A DNA stretch of 64,000 nt. Source: Cellulosimicrobium composti. GTDB lineage: Bacteria > Actinomycetota > Actinomycetes > Actinomycetales > Cellulomonadaceae. The DNA lies in assembly GCF_009711085.1 (NCBI RefSeq), contig NZ_WMKA01000021.1, forward strand, positions 1 through 64,000, given 5' to 3'. The notes below the pieces were generated by a model. The model ran no database searches. It had not been told where the DNA came from and saw nothing but the letters and a program-made list of their open reading frames with translations. How positions within the stretch are numbered: position 1 is the stretch's first letter; each line of letters begins with the position of its first letter. The position numbers and the translations under genes were made by a program. Below, in pieces: positions 61,288 through 64,000 of the stretch.

Positions 61288-62043
61288 ATGATCGAGGTGG
61301 CGGCGCTCACGAAGCGCTACGGGCCCACGACCGCGGTGGACGGGCTGACGTTCACCGCGCGAGCGGGCGCCGTGACCGGGTTCCTCGGGCCCAACGGGGC
61401 CGGGAAGTCGACGACGATGCGGGTCGTCGTGGGCCTCGAGCGCCCGACCTCGGGGACCGCGACGGTCGACGGGCGCCGGTACGCCGACCTGCCCGCGCCC
61501 CTGCGCACGGTGGGTGTCATGCTCGACGCCCGCTCGGTGCACCCGGGGCGCACCGCGTTCCGGCACCTGACGGCGCTCGCCCGCACGCACGGGATCGGCC
61601 GCGCCCGCGTGGACGAGGTCATCGGGATGACCGGGCTGGAGAGCGTCGCGGGCCGCCGCGCGGGGACGTTCTCGCTCGGGATGGGTCAGCGCCTCGGGAT
61701 CGCCGCGGCCCTGCTCGGCGACCCGGGCACGCTCGTCCTCGACGAGCCGGTCAACGGTCTTGACCCGGACGGTGTGCTGTGGGTGCGCCGGCTCGTGCGC
61801 GACCTGGCGGCCGAGGGCCGCGCCGTGCTCCTCTCGTCCCACCTCATGCACGAGCTCGCGCTGTGCGCCGACCGCGTCGTCGTCATCGGGCGCGGCCGGC
61901 TCCTCGCGGACGCGCCGGTCGCCGAGCTCGCCGCCGACGGCTCGCTCGAGGACGCGTACCTGCGGCTCACCGCGGGCGCGGTCGAGTACCAGGGCCGCGC
62001 CGTCGGCGAGGCCGGCACGACCGCCGTCGGAGGTGCCCGATGA
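61288..62043 (+). CDS. ABC transporter ATP-binding protein (drug/antibiotic-export type)
   Basis: 251 aa. Walker A is GPNGAGKST, the signature FSLGMGQRLGIAAAL (LGMGQ variant usual in this export class), Walker B LVLDEPVNGLDPDG and the H-loop LLSSHLMHE. It matches the CcmA/bacitracin-lantibiotic family whose permeases lack ATPase domains. ATG 61288 with GGGAGGA 4 nt upstream. The stop overlaps the first permease (ATGA). Substrate unknown; self-resistance to a peptide or lipid is typical. Confidence 0.94.
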   Translation: MIEVAALTKRYGPTTAVDGLTFTARAGAVTGFLGPNGAGKSTTMRVVVGLERPTSGTATVDGRRYADLPAPLRTVGVMLDARSVHPGRTAFRHLTALARTHGIGRARVDEVIGMTGLESVAGRRAGTFSLGMGQRLGIAAALLGDPGTLVLDEPVNGLDPDGVLWVRRLVRDLAAEGRAVLLSSHLMHELALCADRVVVIGRGRLLADAPVAELAADGSLEDAYLRLTAGAVEYQGRAVGEAGTTAVGGAR

Positions 62044-62915
62044 CCGCCACGACGGCCGCGTCGCGCCGCGCCCGCCCGACCGCTCACCGACCCGCGGACG
62101 CCGGGGGCCCGACGCTCCCCCGCGTCGTCGCCGCGCAGTGGACCGCCCTGACGAGCCTGCGCTCGTCGTGGTGGGCGGCGGCCCTCACGGTCGTGGTCTC
62201 GGGCGTCCTGACCCACCTCTCGGCGCAGGCGTCGTCGGTGGACCCGGGGTTCGACCCGCTCGGGTCGCTCACGTCCGGCGTCGTCCTCTCCCAGGTGCCG
62301 CCGCTCGTCCTCGGGGTCCTCGTCGGCACCGGTGACTTCAGCACCGGCGCGTTCCGCACGACGTACGTCGCGGTGCCGCGGCGCTGGCCGGTCCTCGTCG
62401 CGCAGACCGTCGCCACGGCCGCGTTCGCGCTGCTCACCGCGGTGGCCGCCGTCGCGGCCGCGGTGCTCGCGCTGCTGCCGTCGGCGCGGTCGCGCGACAT
62501 CGCGCTGGACCTCGGGAGGGACGGGACGCCGCAGACCCTCGTCGGGATGACGCTCCTGCTCACGGCCATCGCCCTCCTCGGGCTCGCGATCGGCGCGCTC
62601 GTGCGCCGGTCCGTCCCGGCGCTCACCGCCGCGGTCCTGCTCGTGCTCGTCCTCCCGGTCGTGCTGCTGCTCGCGACCGACCTCTCGACCGACCCGCTCG
62701 CCCCGGCGACCGGCGGCGTGCCGCCCGCGGTGGCGGTCGTGAACACCGTCGTCGCGTTCCTGCCGAGCGGGGCGGGCGCGCTCCTGACGGCGGACGTCGT
62801 CGTCGAGGGCGCGCCCGACCTCGGCCCGTGGGGCGGAGGCCTCGTCCTCGCCGCGTGGATCGCGCTGCCCCTCGCGGCGGCGGCGCTCCGGCTGCGCACG
62901 CGGGACGTGGTCTGA
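62040..62915 (+). CDS. ABC transporter permease
   Basis: 291 aa, six hydrophobic helices. LPRVVAAQWTALTSLRSSWW begins the ABC-2 type fold, GDFSTGAFRTTYVAVPRRWPVL is the usual amphipathic motif between helices 2 and 3, and ALTAAVLLVLVLPVVLLLAT is a later helix. It overlaps the ATPase gene by 4 nt. The next gene is a second permease of the same kind, so the pair is heterodimeric. Confidence 0.9.
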   Translation: MTATTAASRRARPTAHRPADAGGPTLPRVVAAQWTALTSLRSSWWAAALTVVVSGVLTHLSAQASSVDPGFDPLGSLTSGVVLSQVPPLVLGVLVGTGDFSTGAFRTTYVAVPRRWPVLVAQTVATAAFALLTAVAAVAAAVLALLPSARSRDIALDLGRDGTPQTLVGMTLLLTAIALLGLAIGALVRRSVPALTAAVLLVLVLPVVLLLATDLSTDPLAPATGGVPPAVAVVNTVVAFLPSGAGALLTADVVVEGAPDLGPWGGGLVLAAWIALPLAAAALRLRTRDVV

Positions 62916-63758
62916 GTGGGCGGCGTCCCCGCCACCGCCACGGCGCGCCGTGCGCGACCCGCGCGCGACCCGCGCCCCCGGGGCGTCACCCTCGGCCGGG
63001 TCGTCGCGTCCGAGGCCGACAAGCTGACGAGCCTGCGCTCGACCGGCTGGCTCGCTCTCGCGACCGTCGCCGCGGCGGCGGCGACGGCGTGGGGGCTCGG
63101 GATGTTCGCTCGCCCGGAGCCCGGCGCGTCGGGCGCGCCGATCGCCGTCGCCGGCGCCGTGCTCTCCCAGCTCGGCTTCCTCGTCCTCGGGGCGAGGACC
63201 GGCGCCGACGAGTACCGCTCCGGCACCGCGCGCAGCACCTTCGCCGCCGTCCCGCGGCGCCTGCCCGTCCTCGCCGGCCAGGCGCTCGTCACGGCGGCGG
63301 CGGCGCTGGTCGTCGCGGTGATCGCGCTCGGCGCGGCCGTCGCGGCGACGGCCGGGCTGCGCGCGGCGGCCGGGCTCGCGCTCGACGTCACGGACCCGGA
63401 GACGGCGCGGCTGCTCGCCGGGTTCGTGCTCCACCAGACCGGCGTCGCGCTCGTCGGGCTGGGTCTCGGCGCGCTCGTGCGACGCCCCGACGCGGCGCTC
63501 GTCGCGGGCGTGCTCGCGCTCGTCGTGCTCGACCACCTGCTCGCGACCAACCCGGGCCGCGTCGCGGACACGGCGCGCGCGCTCCTGCCGGGCGCCGGGG
63601 CCCGCGTGCTCCTCGACGACGGCCGTCTCGACGCGCTCGCCGCCGGGTCCCTCGGGCCCCACCCCGGCCCGTGGTCGGGATACCTCGTCCTCGCGGCGTG
63701 GGCGGCGGCCCTGCTCGCCGCGGCGGCGTACCGGCTGCGACGCGGCGACGTCACCTGA
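62916..63758 (+). CDS. ABC transporter permease
   Basis: 280 aa, same architecture as the gene before: TLGRVVASEADKLTSLRSTG, then DEYRSGTARSTFAAVPRRLP matching the partner's GAFRTTYVAVPRR block, and six helices. The GTG start follows the upstream TGA directly (TGAGTG), so ribosomes can restart without leaving. With the ATPase it should form an exporter of unknown substrate. Confidence 0.9.
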   Translation: MGGVPATATARRARPARDPRPRGVTLGRVVASEADKLTSLRSTGWLALATVAAAAATAWGLGMFARPEPGASGAPIAVAGAVLSQLGFLVLGARTGADEYRSGTARSTFAAVPRRLPVLAGQALVTAAAALVVAVIALGAAVAATAGLRAAAGLALDVTDPETARLLAGFVLHQTGVALVGLGLGALVRRPDAALVAGVLALVVLDHLLATNPGRVADTARALLPGAGARVLLDDGRLDALAAGSLGPHPGPWSGYLVLAAWAAALLAAAAYRLRRGDVT

Positions 63759-63786
63759 CGTGCGGCCGGGATGGGAGAGTGGGGCC

Positions 63787-64000
63787 ATGCCCTCGCCGCA
63801 CGCCGCCGTCCCCGCGCGCGCGGGGGCGGCCTGGGAGGAGGCCGCCGCCCCCGACGTGCTCCGGCCGAGCCGTCGGGGCCGGCTGCTCGCGACCCACCCG
63901 TGGGTCGGCGACGCGGCGCTCGTCGCCGCGGTCGTGGCGCTCGGGCTCGTCACGGGCGTCGTCGCGCTCGCCACGGTCGACGGCACGACGAACCTCGGGA
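63787..64000 (+). CDS. Membrane protein start, probably a sensor kinase, cut by window edge
   Basis: 71 codons are visible: a Pro/Ala-rich N-terminus then RRGRLLATHPWVGDAALVAA and VVALGLVTGVVALATVDG, a first transmembrane helix. This layout is common in HisKA_3 kinases next to ABC-2 export operons, but no catalytic part is seen, so the call is inference. ATG 63787; GGGAGAG lies upstream. It follows the permease gene by 28 bp. Confidence 0.45.
   Translation, partial: MPSPHAAVPARAGAAWEEAAAPDVLRPSRRGRLLATHPWVGDAALVAAVVALGLVTGVVALATVDGTTNLG

Noticed and set aside
1-64000. Defence islands, toxin-antitoxin pairs, transposases, phage genes, riboswitches
   Set aside because: I scanned the translated frames and found no protein with those signatures. 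The window is mostly conserved housekeeping sequence with a few accessory pieces.

Overview
The window is high-GC actinobacterial chromosome. A Pup-proteasome locus, mycothiol biosynthesis (mshC), many GTG starts, leaderless-type promoters and LuxR-type regulators all point to Actinobacteria. Overall gene content suggests a Micrococcales member near Cellulomonas/Cellulosimicrobium; the genus is inference. I see no insertion sequence, prophage, CRISPR array or rRNA. One tRNA gene is present. Gene density is high and most strings of genes are joined by 4-bp start/stop overlaps.

Layout. 1-0.8 kb: end-truncated RlaP-type nucleotidyltransferase. 1.2-8.7 kb (minus): pyk, gltD, gltB. 8.9-17.2 kb (minus): hisI-trpE-Trp-associated membrane protein, three small membrane proteins, trpC-trpB-trpA-lgt. 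17.3-21.3 kb (minus): a heterodimeric ABC exporter. 21.4-30.1 kb (minus): hisF, a lipoprotein FKBP isomerase, and the proteasome/pupylation set pafA-prcA-prcB-pup, dop and arc. 30.3-35.5 kb (minus): trmI, a site-2 protease and a large LuxR-type (LAL) regulator. 35.6-39.0 kb (plus): a SAM methyltransferase and an alpha/beta-hydrolase-glycosyltransferase fusion, transcribed away from the LAL regulator. 39.0-48.3 kb: HAD phosphatase, PAC2 protein, mshC, corA, uppP, aldo/keto reductase, a small acidic protein, a DUF5703 protein, fructosamine kinase and an M20 peptidase. 48.5-53.2 kb: multicopper oxidase, a membrane protein and a two-component pair. 53.2-60.4 kb: M3 peptidase, GNAT, alanine dehydrogenase, amino-acid permease, DUF1905 protein and AI-2E transporter. 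60.5-64 kb: tRNA-Leu(GAG), two gene relics, a three-gene ABC transporter operon and the start of a further membrane protein.

How the genes work together. pyk and gltBD sit in central carbon and nitrogen metabolism. The his/trp block covers part of histidine and tryptophan synthesis (trpD, trpF and trpG are not here). Arc, Pup, PafA, Dop and PrcAB form a complete Pup-proteasome route. Ald and the divergent permease probably handle alanine or related amino acids. The oxidase, membrane protein and DesK/NarL-type pair look like one copper or envelope response unit.

Most notable: (i) the LAL / methyltransferase / hydrolase-glycosyltransferase cassette, a compact candidate modification system; (ii) an unusually regular set of leaderless promoters, with TANNNT 6-7 nt before the start codon of at least ten genes; (iii) a scar beside tRNA-Leu where the 3' ends of two opposed genes abut; (iv) a 68-nt near-perfect hairpin behind the oxidase gene.
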